A stretch of DNA of 64,000 nucleotides from Clarireedia homoeocarpa (taxonomy: Eukaryota > Ascomycota > Leotiomycetes > Helotiales > Rutstroemiaceae): NCBI GenBank assembly GCA_001465935.1, contig LNKV01000040.1, forward strand, positions 124,001 to 188,000. Direction: 5' to 3'. Under the pieces are notes generated by a model. The model was not told the origin of the DNA. It made no database searches and saw nothing but the letters and a program-made list of their open reading frames with translations. The position numbers and the translations under genes are program-made. Below are positions 54,575 to 64,000 of the stretch, in pieces (within the stretch, counting starts at the first letter, position 1; every line of letters begins with the position of its first letter).

Positions 54575-57169
54575 ATGGCAACCATGTCGACAACCGCACA
54601 AAGCGAACTCAGCAGTCCTTCTCAACTCCCAACCTTCGTCTTTCCCGCAAGAGGCTCTCCATCCTCTCCTCCTGCAACCTTCCCGAAAGCGACCGGTCGA
54701 CGTCCACTGTCGACACCTTCCGAGCTACCGAGCTTTACGTTTAATCCTTCAACTACGCCTGTTACTCCATCTTCCGCCAGTCCTCCAGCATCGCCAAATC
54801 TTGCGAATTTCGACCTCACTAATTCTTCTAGAGGTGCCGGTCATCGCAGAGGTACAAGTGAATTTATCGGGGGAGATGGAAAGAAAGGCTCAGGCCTGAT
54901 GAGCACAAGCCCCACCCAAGGAGACAATGTTCTACCTCCGCCAAACCCTGGGAGACGTGGACATGCTCATCGACGTTCGGCAGCTGTCTCAGCACATGAT
55001 ATTCGCATGATCTTGAATCCTACCGCCCCAAGCACACCGTCACTACCGCGAGGAGGATCCGCACCAAATTCCCCTTCAGGACACGACCACCAACAGGATC
55101 TTCTTGGACTTGACAAACCGACCAGCTCTGATGACACTTCTTCGATAAAGCCTCTGAATCGTACTCGTGTTGGTTTCTCAGATAATGTAGAGTTCATTCC
55201 TCGGCCCATCAGTGTTGTTTCTAGCGATACTTCCAGCACAGCAACAATGCGACCGTCTCATTCATTATCCGGATCTTTGAGCTCAGTTGTATCTGGAGGG
55301 AACTCTACTCCCCCAAACAAGGATCTTCTTGCACTCCCGTCACCTAACCTTCGTGCAGCTGATTCGAGACCTAAGACTGCAGGTGCGCTTCCAGAGCCAA
55401 TCAAGAATACACCACAACCCATAGAAACTTGCCCATTGCAAAGAAGACGTGGCTCCATGCCATTGTTAGATGATATAGCCTATGCTACGTCTTCCAGTCC
55501 AAGAAAAAAATGGAGTTTCTTCGGCCACGAGACAGCATCAGGTAACTCTTCTCCTAGCCGTTCTCGTCCTGTGAGTTCGACTTCGGTAGAGAGATCTCCT
55601 GAAATAGCTCCACATGTATCGGTGCCTCCCAGCCCCAAGATCAACATCATAGATGTTCAAATGCCATCTATTGAACCCTCAAGCTCTCGCCGCTCATCTA
55701 TTTCCAGGAAGTCGGGCAAGAAGCAGAAGAAGGTTAAGTCGTGGGCAGGCTCAATCTTGTCAAGGAAATCTCGCACTCGAAGTCAGAAGAAGAAGACTGG
55801 TCGCCGCTCGGCCACCCCGCCCATGCGTCCCTATACAGCAATGAGCGATTCCGCTGCACTCGATCTTCCCTCATTGCCCACTCATGAAGAACACCCCTCC
55901 CCTCCTCCAGATCAAAATAATAACTTCGCATCATGGAAGCCACGACAAATACCACCTCAAGACGATGAGGCCATGAGCCCAATCATTGATTTGGACGCAG
56001 CTCTCGGGCCATTTAATACACCATCAGCTTACGATGCCGCCTGGGACGCATCACAAAAAACATCATCCAAAAGGCGAATGCACAGCGCAGCCGGTATGGG
56101 TGGGTTCATTGGACCTGGCATGCATTACCATCGTCGAGCTGAGAGCGCACCAGAGATGGTTCCATTTGAGAATCGCTTCGGAATTCACCGCCTTGGAAGT
56201 AGTTCGACGATGGCTGATGTTTTTGAAGAGGATGAAGAAGATGACGAATGGGAAGACACCAAAGCCTCATCTGATAAGGAATCTCTATGTAGAACAGATG
56301 ACGAGGACCAGAATGCTCTCGGTATTGATATCACAGTTGTTGATGCAGAATCAACCACTACCGAGCAGACACCAGACTTGACACCTGACGAGACGGATCC
56401 ACATGGCTTGAGCCGAAAAAGCAGTGGATTGAGCGGCAGTGAACCAAAGAATGCAAGTTCGAGTGCCAAATCTGAGCATTCTAATATCTCATTGAAGGAT
56501 GAGCCGATCGTGGAAGAAGAATCCAGCAACACGATCGAGATTGCGGATGATTCTATCCCTCCCAGACCTGATTCAGGCGCACAATCTTCCGAATCTACCG
56601 CCACACCACCCTTCCGCCCTCGACCTGCCAAGGAATTAGCGCCCGTTGAAATCAATCCATTCGCATTACAGCCACCTTACCAGTTCACTCCTAGCAGCCC
56701 ACACTCAACCGTCCAGTCTTCGTTCCCATCTCCTCGTTCTCCTTTCTCTTACGACACTCAACGAGTATCTACTGCTCAATCGTCGATCGCCGATGAGAAC
56801 GCATTTCAATCCTTATTGCTTGGTGAACCGGGGCCAGAACTCAGAATGTCTGTCGATGATGTCCCATCTTTGACAAGCAGCAACTCCACCATGACCCGAG
56901 AAAGCGGTCCAAACGCAGGCTATATCTTTCGCGACGGTCAACGCTCAGCATCAGTCTCGTCGGCGATCGGCCCCAGTCGCAAACGCTCAAGTATGGTCAG
57001 CTTGTCAAGACTGATTAGCAGTTCTCATGGCGAGAGAAGCAAACTGTCAATCGAATCCCGTGTACCCAGCAATCCGGAAAGCCAAAGAAAAGACCGGGAA
57101 AGCAAATCCAAACGACTCAGTCGCCTGATTCAATTTTGGAAGCCGAAGGACTTGAAGGAATCTACTTGA
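54575..57169 (+). CDS. Large Ser/Pro-rich disordered protein, fungal
   Basis: One uninterrupted frame of 864 residues; the start MATMSTTAQSELSS has a second Met at position 4. I see no enzyme domain. Composition is dominated by Ser, Pro, Thr, Arg and acidic residues. Similar proteins in Aspergillus and relatives are often labelled 'cell wall proline-rich protein', but there is no signal peptide or membrane segment here, so an intracellular regulator is more likely. Recurrent basic-Ser motifs look like kinase sites: GHRRGTSEF (about 90), GHAHRRSAAVSAHDIRMIL (about 128), QRRRGSMPLLDD, HYHRRAESAPEMVPFENRFG. A Lys/Arg-rich core (SGKKQKKVKSWAGSILSRKS, RSQKKKTGRR) could be a nuclear signal. An acidic patch EEDEEDDEWEDT follows, and the C-terminus is basic (SKRLSRLIQFWKPKD). 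The HRR-type sites recall substrates of NDR-family kinases such as Cbk1 (inference). Confidence 0.82.
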   Translation: MATMSTTAQSELSSPSQLPTFVFPARGSPSSPPATFPKATGRRPLSTPSELPSFTFNPSTTPVTPSSASPPASPNLANFDLTNSSRGAGHRRGTSEFIGGDGKKGSGLMSTSPTQGDNVLPPPNPGRRGHAHRRSAAVSAHDIRMILNPTAPSTPSLPRGGSAPNSPSGHDHQQDLLGLDKPTSSDDTSSIKPLNRTRVGFSDNVEFIPRPISVVSSDTSSTATMRPSHSLSGSLSSVVSGGNSTPPNKDLLALPSPNLRAADSRPKTAGALPEPIKNTPQPIETCPLQRRRGSMPLLDDIAYATSSSPRKKWSFFGHETASGNSSPSRSRPVSSTSVERSPEIAPHVSVPPSPKINIIDVQMPSIEPSSSRRSSISRKSGKKQKKVKSWAGSILSRKSRTRSQKKKTGRRSATPPMRPYTAMSDSAALDLPSLPTHEEHPSPPPDQNNNFASWKPRQIPPQDDEAMSPIIDLDAALGPFNTPSAYDAAWDASQKTSSKRRMHSAAGMGGFIGPGMHYHRRAESAPEMVPFENRFGIHRLGSSSTMADVFEEDEEDDEWEDTKASSDKESLCRTDDEDQNALGIDITVVDAESTTTEQTPDLTPDETDPHGLSRKSSGLSGSEPKNASSSAKSEHSNISLKDEPIVEEESSNTIEIADDSIPPRPDSGAQSSESTATPPFRPRPAKELAPVEINPFALQPPYQFTPSSPHSTVQSSFPSPRSPFSYDTQRVSTAQSSIADENAFQSLLLGEPGPELRMSVDDVPSLTSSNSTMTRESGPNAGYIFRDGQRSASVSSAIGPSRKRSSMVSLSRLISSSHGERSKLSIESRVPSNPESQRKDRESKSKRLSRLIQFWKPKDLKEST

Positions 57170-58732
57170 ACAGTGCATTATGTATGCATTTTAATACTCT
57201 CTTGGCCCTCGAGCACCCGCGAATTTTCCTCTCGTTCTCACAAAATGCATGATAATATTGGATTCTATACTACGACGTGAACTTGGTACATATGACTGGA
57301 ATGATAGGATCGTGTTTCTTTTACCAAAGCTATGGTTAGAGAGGAACGAAATTCATGTGCATCTTTTCCTATTTTAGGATCTCAATCGATTTCAGATTAG
57401 TATCCTTTTTTTTCGAGCTTCATTGGTTTATCTCTGGCAGAGCACTTTGAGCGAGATTATGGCGTTGCGAATTTTTTTCAAGGTTGTGCGACTCAGAACA
57501 GTATCTTTCACTTCATTCTCTGGAGATGCAACTATCCGATATTCTTCCGAGCTCAGAAAAACAGTTGCATTTAGGGCAAGACGTACTAGTGGTTAGGTCT
57601 CCAAACGGTTCTACAATATATTAATGATAAAGCTGGCATGGGGTGGCATGAAGACAATTTTGTGTTGGTTTGGATTTTGCTTGCATTTTTGCTCCAACCC
57701 CTAGGAGCACGGGAAGGAAGAGCAAAATCTCTTTTTCGATTCATGGGGATTTTACAATCAAGGGGGTTTTAAGGGAGGAGTGGTTACAAACTGCTTGCTG
57801 GCGGCGCAATATCTATCTATCTCAGATAAAGAAAACAGATCTCTCATCTTCATTGGGGTGCTAGAGAGGACGAATAGGATGGGAAGTGGGTGGTGGCATG
57901 TCTGTCTGTAGCGAGTGGACTGCAAGAGCACTCATATCTATTATGAAGGTTGAAGCGATTATCATAATGAATATACCGAAACTAGAAGAAATACATTCCT
58001 TTGTGCAGATATATACTCGAGCATCAATTTAGCAGTGATCTGACATGACTGTCAATGATTCTAGAACCGCCTTAAGTCCTTCCCTCTCACGCGATGTCAG
58101 AAAAAGACGACACAGCAAGTATTTAGGACTTATTATTCCAATCGCCTCTGTCTGGTCTAGAAGTGTTTCGGCAATGCCTTGTAGATCAATTCAACGATGA
58201 ATGTCTCTCGGTCTATTGACCGCAGATTTGCGGATCCTATTTCTGGAAAACCTAGACTGGTCTGAATATACATGAATTGAGTCAGGAGAGCCTCCCGCGA
58301 CCTATATCCCTTTTGCGCAGCATCAAGTTGTTTTACATCAACTTCACGAGATAGGTGATTAATGCGGTCTCGACCTCGGTAAAATTGCCCAGCGAGCCCA
58401 GATACTTTTCCCCAAAGCTACAAGCTCAACCTCCACCTCCAGCCTTTGTTTTATTTTTGACAACTCAGATTGTCAACACGCAATACAATACGCAACATAA
58501 ACAGTTTTGTCGGTCCTCCGATAGCTCGCACAACTTACGAAAATAACTAATCGCTCTGACGATCAGCTAAGCAGCAATAGTCAATTCCCACGACTTGCGA
58601 TTCCGAGGTCGCGCGGCTCATTGGATCTACAATTGTTACGAGAAGAAAAGAACAGCACCCGCTCAATCTTTCATTCCCGCATATGTAAATAGGCACAACA
58701 CAAACCAGCCCAGCGCAAACATCACCACAATC
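57170..58732. other. Intergenic spacer
   Basis: 1.56 kb between two + strand genes. AT-rich 3' UTR sequence on the left, promoter of the E2 gene on the right. The 64-codon frame at 57670-57864 is not recognisable. Confidence 0.55.
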
Positions 58733-59245
58733 ATGCCCCCCTCTCCAACAAAGCGTATCCTCACCGAACTCACCGCCTACAACAACAACCCCCCCTCTCC
58801 CACCGACTCGGGCCTCGTCGCGCTCGCCGCCTCTCCCTCCTCCCTCCTCTCTCTCCACGCCATCCTCTGCTGCCCGGCCTCGTCCCCGCACTCCCTCGGC
58901 TACACCCATGGCCGCTGGCTCCTCTCCATCACGCTGCCGTCCAACTATCCCCTTGCGCCGCCGGTTATCAAGTTCGTGACCAAGATCTGCCATCCGAATG
59001 TTAAGTGGGAGACTGGCGAGATCTGTCTCGATGTTCTAGGCAATAAATGGACGCCGGTGTTGGGAGTCGTGGGCGCGTTGGAGTGTGTGGGGAGATTGGT
59101 GGGTGAGGGGGGGGATGAGACCAGTCCGTTGAATGTGGAGATTGCGCGGTTGAAGGGGTTGGGGGATGAGGTGGGGGCAAGAGCGTTGGTGGGGTGGTGG
59201 TGCGGGGAGGAAAGGTGGGATGGGGGGTTGGAGGAGTTGAGTTGA
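58733..59245 (+). CDS. PEX4: Ubiquitin-conjugating enzyme E2, PEX4-like
   Basis: E2 enzyme; PEX4 mono-ubiquitinates the import receptor PEX5 at the peroxisome membrane so that it can be recycled. One exon, 170 residues, from the ATG at 58733 (MPPSPTKRILTELTAY). The UBC fold shows SLGYTHGRWLLSITLPSNYP, APPVIKFVTKICHPNV with the HPN motif at 87-89, and the active-site Cys98 in TGEICLDVLGNKWTPV. After that come VVGALECVGRLVGEGGDE and SPLNVEIARL, a C-terminal pattern found in fungal PEX4 rather than general UBCs. An upstream ATG at 58595 would add 46 residues with no E2 similarity, so I reject it. The coding strand is C-rich in its first half and very G-rich in its second. Confidence 0.78.
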   Translation: MPPSPTKRILTELTAYNNNPPSPTDSGLVALAASPSSLLSLHAILCCPASSPHSLGYTHGRWLLSITLPSNYPLAPPVIKFVTKICHPNVKWETGEICLDVLGNKWTPVLGVVGALECVGRLVGEGGDETSPLNVEIARLKGLGDEVGARALVGWWCGEERWDGGLEELS

Positions 59246-60157
59246 GTTGAGTTGGAGGTATTTGGGAAGGGAGGGAAGAGGGGAGGGGGGGGAGAGAGAA
59301 AGGGTAGATGGAAGAAGGACTTTAGATCTGGGAGATTGAGCGGCCTGAACAAATAGCGAAACACCGCGGGATCGACTAATGAGCAGACGACGAGCTGGAT
59401 TTAATGAATGCACGATTACAGAAACTGGACAGCAAAAGGATAGGTAGATAGATGAGAAGGATGGACTCGCAATGTACCACAGAAACAGGATACCTCCCAC
59501 GGTGGTCTCCTGAACCCGCCCTGCGCCATAAATTATAACCACATCGGAGTCAATGGATTGTATACCATAATCATCTATGATTCGTCCCATACTTTGGAAT
59601 CTGGAGTTTGTCTTTTAAATATCACATCAGATCGCATTGGACAGATGTAGGTAGGGCTGCAGCCCAGAACCAGATAAAGCGAGAGAGAGAGCCAAATACA
59701 AGAGCAGCAAGCGGGACATCATTATCCGAGACCTGGATTAGATTGGATTATTGTTGGAGTTAGGATAGTGGGTTGTGCTTTTTTGCTCATCTTTCTCTGG
59801 TGTTCTGACTTTTTTGGATATAGGTTAGTTAGCTAATGCATAACTCGACGAGTATACATATATAGTATAGTATAGTTTATATAGTTATGGCTAATGATAA
59901 ATAGACATGAATGTTCTTTGCGATGTGATGTGTATACGGTGTACGAGTAAGATTAGACCTACCTACCTATCTACTTACCTACGTATCTGATTACTTACTT
60001 GGTAGGGTTTTGCTAAGTTATGAGATGAACTGACTTCTTGTGGTTCCTTTCTACTCTTCCCATCTAATCTAATGCGAATATATCCATCCGGTCGATATAC
60101 ATCTCTTCCCCGTCTCCCCCCTTTTCTTTACTCACCTCAGGTGCGGTAAAGATTGGG

Positions 60158-60186
60158 GATGGGATGGGATGGGATGGGATGGGATG
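60158..60186. repeat. (GGGAT)n microsatellite
   Basis: Five to six tandem copies of a five-base unit. Confidence 0.9.
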
Positions 60187-60205
60187 TGTCTCTCTGCACA
60201 ATACA

Positions 60206-60236
60206 GAAAAGAAAAGAAAAGAAAAGAAAAGAAAAG
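60206..60236. repeat. (AAAAG)n microsatellite
   Basis: Six tandem copies of a five-base unit. Confidence 0.9.
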
Positions 60237-60898
60237 TAAGAGAAATCTCTGAATGTCGTTCAACAAGGGAAATATTATAAAGTCATAGAATCTCATGGTA
60301 ATACTTCAAAGAAGAAAAAGGAAGAATGAAAAATACAAAAAAAAAGAGAACTCCTTTCTATGGTATAGATACAAAAAGAAACACATACACGAGAACCATG
60401 ACCACAACCAGGACCCATATGAACGGATCAGGTCAGATCAGATCAGATCCAGAGCCAGAACAAAACATAAGTAGAATAAATGGGTGAATCACCCCCATCC
60501 TGTTCCATCCTATCTCATGCTATTTGCTCTTCATCTCATCTTCCTTCCCGTATCATAAAGAATTTGTATTTTGGTTTTCTTTACACGAATGAATGATCCC
60601 CCATCCATCGAACCATCCCATGCCATCCGTGCGTCCGTCCTGTCCGTTCTCTTTCTACTTTGAAACCCACACACCTGTATTTCCCCATTTTTGTTTATCC
60701 GTCTCCTGCCTCCCGTTTCCCGCTCGCTGACTGACTAAAAGACATATCCATCCAAGAAGTATTATGTGGTTGATTCTGGTGTATGATCAAAAATATCTAT
60801 GTTGAAGGTAGGTAGGTAGGAAGGGATGGTAGAAAGAAAGGTATGTATATGCTTGAGTGGGAAATCGAGAAATGTTCCGGACATTTTTCAAATTTCGT

Positions 60899-62089
60899 TC
60901 ACTCATTGTAATGGTAGACCTGAAAAGGGGAATAAGTTAGTTTGTTTGCTACATTCTATAGAAGGGTATGGGGATAGTAACTCACTTTATAGTTAGGTAG
61001 ACCAGTAGCACTCCATCCTAATCTCTTTGCCATTTTGGCAAATCCTTCCGTCTCAATCAAATGATAGAAAGGGAATGGTGGGAACATAGCTCCATCGCGA
61101 TGCACCTCTGCCTTAACCATCAATGCGGTTCCTCCAACACCATCCAGGGGAACCTCCTCCTTTACATCACCACGGTCCTTAGCGAGGTACGCCATTAATG
61201 TTCGATAGGTGGCCATTTCCGCATATCCTTCGAGGAGAATATCATCGGGTCCCATGGTTTCGCCCAGTTTGCGTGCAGAGTCGCTGTCTTGCCAACTGTT
61301 GAAGTCGTAAGGTCGTTCTGCCATTCGCTTGTCTTTTGCATCGTAATATCTTTGAAAACAATTGGGTACAATAATCGGCTTGTCGTGAGATGCGAGGTCT
61401 TGAATCAATGTGGCAGGCGTCTCGATAACATCCGAATCTAACCATAGAACCCAGGAGACGGAGGGTCCAAGAGTGGTAAACAGGAGCGAGTTTCTTGCTC
61501 TTGACATTGCTGCTCTTCGTGCCTTCTGGTTCTCCATCTTGTGTCTTTCGGCTTCATTCTGAGACTGCAGAGGAGGATCGAAATCTTGTCGTTCAATGAT
61601 AATACTTGCGAATCGATTTTTCTCTGGTCCATTCTTCTGCGTTTTGGTAACTTGCTCCTGCAATGCCGCTGTAGCAGCATTGCCCTCCTTGTTCTTGGGG
61701 ATGATGAAGGCAAGAGTGATAAGTTCATGCGGATACGTAAGCTTCAACAGATTCTCCCAGTATTCTGGATAAAATCGTGCCAAAGGTGTTAAGATGAGGA
61801 TCATCTCTCTGTTGCCTTCCGGATCAGCAGAGCTGGTAACATTATTCATGTGATAGTGCACCACTGGGGGTGGTATCCGTTTTCCACCGCTGGACTTTTC
61901 ATTTTGTTTTCGGAATGGAGACGTAGGTGGTGACAGAGGGTTGGATGCTGCGCTTGCTCGTCGTAATTGTGCGGCTGCAGAATCGCTATTCGACGGTGAT
62001 AGTAAGAAGACGAATATTATGATACATAACACCACACCCACAATCACAGTGAGTGGGTTCGTACGCCGTAACGACCGGACCGAGCCCAT
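60899..62089 (-). CDS. MNN9: Mannan polymerase complex subunit Mnn9 (Golgi alpha-1,6-mannosyltransferase)
   Basis: Type II Golgi membrane protein that extends the alpha-1,6-mannan backbone on N-glycans (GT62 family). Exons 62089-60986 and 60919-60899 give 374 residues. The last exon holds only VYHYNE and stop, the usual Mnn9 ending; without it the frame runs into a false tail. The N-terminus is short and basic (MGSVRSLRRTNP) followed by one transmembrane helix at about 12-31. After a Ser/Pro stem, the catalytic domain has MILILTPLARFYPEYWENLL, then a metal-binding DxD (DSD, 218-220) within SWVLWLDSDVIETP. Further matches are IIVPNCFQRY, LLEGYAEMATYRTLMAYL, LDGVGGTALMVKAEVHRDGA and FPPFPFYHLIETEGFAKMAK. 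It would act on surface glycoproteins such as those encoded elsewhere in this window. Confidence 0.96.
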
Positions 62090-64000
62090 GGCGCCGTTGT
62101 TGTACTGTTGAGATTGTCCTCAATCAATAGTTTTGGATATCGAAACAGCGCATTTGTCGATTTTGAGTTACGGGGAGGGGGGAAGTTCGAAAAGAGGGTC
62201 AATGTTTTGTCGAGGTTCGTGTCGCAGATTTAAAGGTGTCTCTTTTTGATAACCTTAACGCCCGAGAATCAATTCTATCCCAAAAGAGGTAATCTTGAGG
62301 TTGATTGGTGAAGAGATTTCTCTGTTGTCAACGCTGGTAAAGGGGAGAATGAGAGTGAAGCACGGATTGAGTTCACTTGGAGCTTTCTCTCTTCGTGTTG
62401 GTGTGATTTGATTTCATTTCAAGCAAAGTACTCTATCCACCGGCGATCTAAAGGTTGGACTGCCAAATGAAGTTAGAGCACTACTCTCACACCTGGTTGC
62501 GCTTTACGAGGGTACACACAATGATCTGGCCACTGCTGGTTGAAGAATTAACGTTAAGATGTGGCTCGAGCTGACTAATTAAACATGAAACCAGCCAAAT
62601 TCGGCTTAACTTATCCTACGAAGAGTGGGTTCTATTCTTATCTCAACACAAGTCTTTCCAAATACTTAGATCGATGCCGTTGCTGACAGAATACATGGAC
62701 GTCTGACAATCAGACGGCTTCAGCAATCATTGGCGTGCCACATAAGCAGAGAGAGCACGTCTGTTTCTCCTATACGAATATCGTGGGAAGGTTAAAAGGA
62801 GGGATAATTGAGGCCGGGCCATCGGTCATCATGGAAGACGAAGCTGCTCGCGTATACGGCCTTCAATTTTTGCCAGAGAATGCGCAATCCGTTGCTCTGC
62901 TTTGTTTGCTGCTGAGACGGCTACTGGGATCGTCGGCGGGATGACCGCACTGCTGTATGTACCAGCCGTCGTCCCACCGTGATCTAACAGTATCCGATAT
63001 CCGAGCTCGATTGTTGCGGTAATCAAGACGGTGTCGCCAAATCCAGCGGTTTGGTGCTCGTATACTTGGGAAGGATGCTATTGATACAGATCTTATGTCG
63101 TGGATCGTTGAACAGCCCCAAAAAGTTCTCGGCCTCGTTCCGAGAACGCTCACCAAAGTTTTAAGTTGCATGACGAGTCTGAACACTGCATTATTCCGGA
63201 CTGTTCAGGCTGTGTTAGCCCGGCATTATCCAGTTCTATTCATGGAAGCCCTATCATCGACTTGCACAGACAGGATAGCATGAGCTCGATTTAGATTCTC
63301 TGCAGAGTAGCTGTCATGCTTCGGAGGAGTCAGTGGATGAATCAAGCACTCTTTAATTCAATTGTTTGGTGTTGAACGTTACTACCGCGCAACTGGGAGT
63401 AGTATGACTGTCAACATCTCAGCGGCGCCGGAGAAACCATGCTATGAACTATCTTAGCACCGAGGAGCTTGGATTCTTGCCTTCTTGAGCGTAACACAAA
63501 ATTCTCTTAGCCGCAATGTCACATCCAGATGTTCTAGTACGCGCTTCGCCGCTTACTCTATGCTGGGAAAACTCTTATCAATGGAGAGGAGTCCTAAAGC
63601 TCTCTCGGGTGCACTTCATTGCAAGTTGACATCATGGCTTTCTTCTATACTAGACTCATGATCTAAATACGAGCGCAACAAGTAAAAACAGTTAGTACTA
63701 ATGTGATGGAAGCTTTCTCATATCTGGAGCATACACTGGTGCACCAACAAATAAGCTTGCCAGCAAAAATGCATGCGCTAGGAGCAGAATGAGCTTACAG
63801 AAGCCATGACTCTAGGACCTTATGCTTCCCTGCCAGCTTAAAGCTGGCCTTGAATGTTCTGGTATTACAATCTCTTTAACCTGGGTTGTTAGCCAACCAT
63901 TGTTCGTCCGTCATTGATAATTTCACACCAGGTTTCCATCTTCATCTTCTCCAAGCCAATACGCGTGTTGGGTTTCCCTGCCTTTTCGTGCCTGAGAAAT
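62090..64000. other. Right-hand end, no supported gene
   Basis: 1.9 kb upstream of MNN9. The first 300-400 bases hold the MNN9 promoter. Between about 62735 and 63300 several overlapping frames of 60-107 codons occur on both strands without a recognisable domain; they might be a decayed gene or the edge of one, but nothing decides. Confidence 0.45.

Larger units (their letters stand above)
59246..60898. other. Convergent 3' intergenic region rich in simple repeats
   Basis: 1.65 kb between convergent stops. Contains runs of TAC/CTAC-type repeats near 59958-60000, (GGGAT)n at 60158-60186 and (AAAAG)n at 60206-60236. No gene supported. Confidence 0.6.

Noticed and set aside
54379..54744. 121-codon frame overlapping the start of the Ser/Pro-rich gene
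   Set aside because: In another frame, overlaps a clear 864-codon gene and a possible 5'-UTR intron; no recognisable content.
58595..58732. Upstream start for the PEX4-like protein
   Set aside because: The 46 extra residues show no E2 similarity and resemble leader sequence; the ATG at 58733 gives the usual N-terminus.

Overview
The window is nuclear DNA of a filamentous ascomycete (Pezizomycotina). Protein similarity judged by eye and gene style suggest a leotiomycete, but no marker here fixes the species. The evidence is short GT-AG introns (mostly 47-100 nt) with CTAAC-like branch points, fungal families (RRM-YTH reader, HSP30-type small heat-shock protein, MNN9, GPI-anchored Ser/Thr-rich wall proteins) and long gene-free spacers. 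No prokaryotic, viral, organellar, rRNA or CRISPR signature was seen, and no tRNA was recognised by eye.

I support 20 protein genes, almost all spliced; exon ends were rebuilt from frame continuity and splice sites. In order: ADE16/17-type ATIC (-, 3' end beyond base 1); a small GPI-anchored secreted protein (+); UMP kinase with an N-terminal mitochondrial-type extension (+); eIF3m (-); a gene-free block of about 6.5 kb; an RRM-YTH m6A reader (+); HSP30 (-) facing an HAD phosphatase (+) across a spacer with a perfect heat-shock element; proteasome beta-6 PRE7 (-) divergent from the PI4-kinase STT4 (+); a SAM methyltransferase with two micro-exons (+); LSM6 (-) divergent from a Rad60/Esc2-type SUMO-like-domain protein (+); a membrane-anchored aspartic-protease homologue lacking one catalytic Asp (-); a 1495-residue Ser/Thr-rich adhesin-like wall protein (+); a 6-phosphogluconate-dehydrogenase-like protein (-); the mRNA export adaptor YRA1/ALYREF (-); a predicted mitochondrial protein of unknown function (-); a large Ser/Pro-rich disordered protein (+); a PEX4-like ubiquitin-conjugating enzyme (+); and mannan polymerase subunit MNN9 (-).

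Most genes are housekeeping: purine and pyrimidine nucleotides, translation initiation, proteasome, phosphoinositides, mRNA decay/splicing, export and reading, and peroxisome import. A second theme is the cell surface: the small GPI protein, the inactive-looking protease homologue, the giant Ser/Thr-rich protein and MNN9, which would build mannan on such glycoproteins. There is no biosynthetic cluster and no recognisable intact transposon; genes are independently transcribed, with several divergent promoter pairs.

The items most worth a second look are the aspartic-protease homologue with Ser in place of the first catalytic Asp, the repeat-built wall protein, the membrane-anchored UMP kinase made by an upstream exon, the intact aromatic cage and acidic insertion of the YTH protein, a recurring switch from C-rich to G-rich coding strand along individual genes, and very small exons that standard gene callers may miss. 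I did not find a clearly new multi-gene system.
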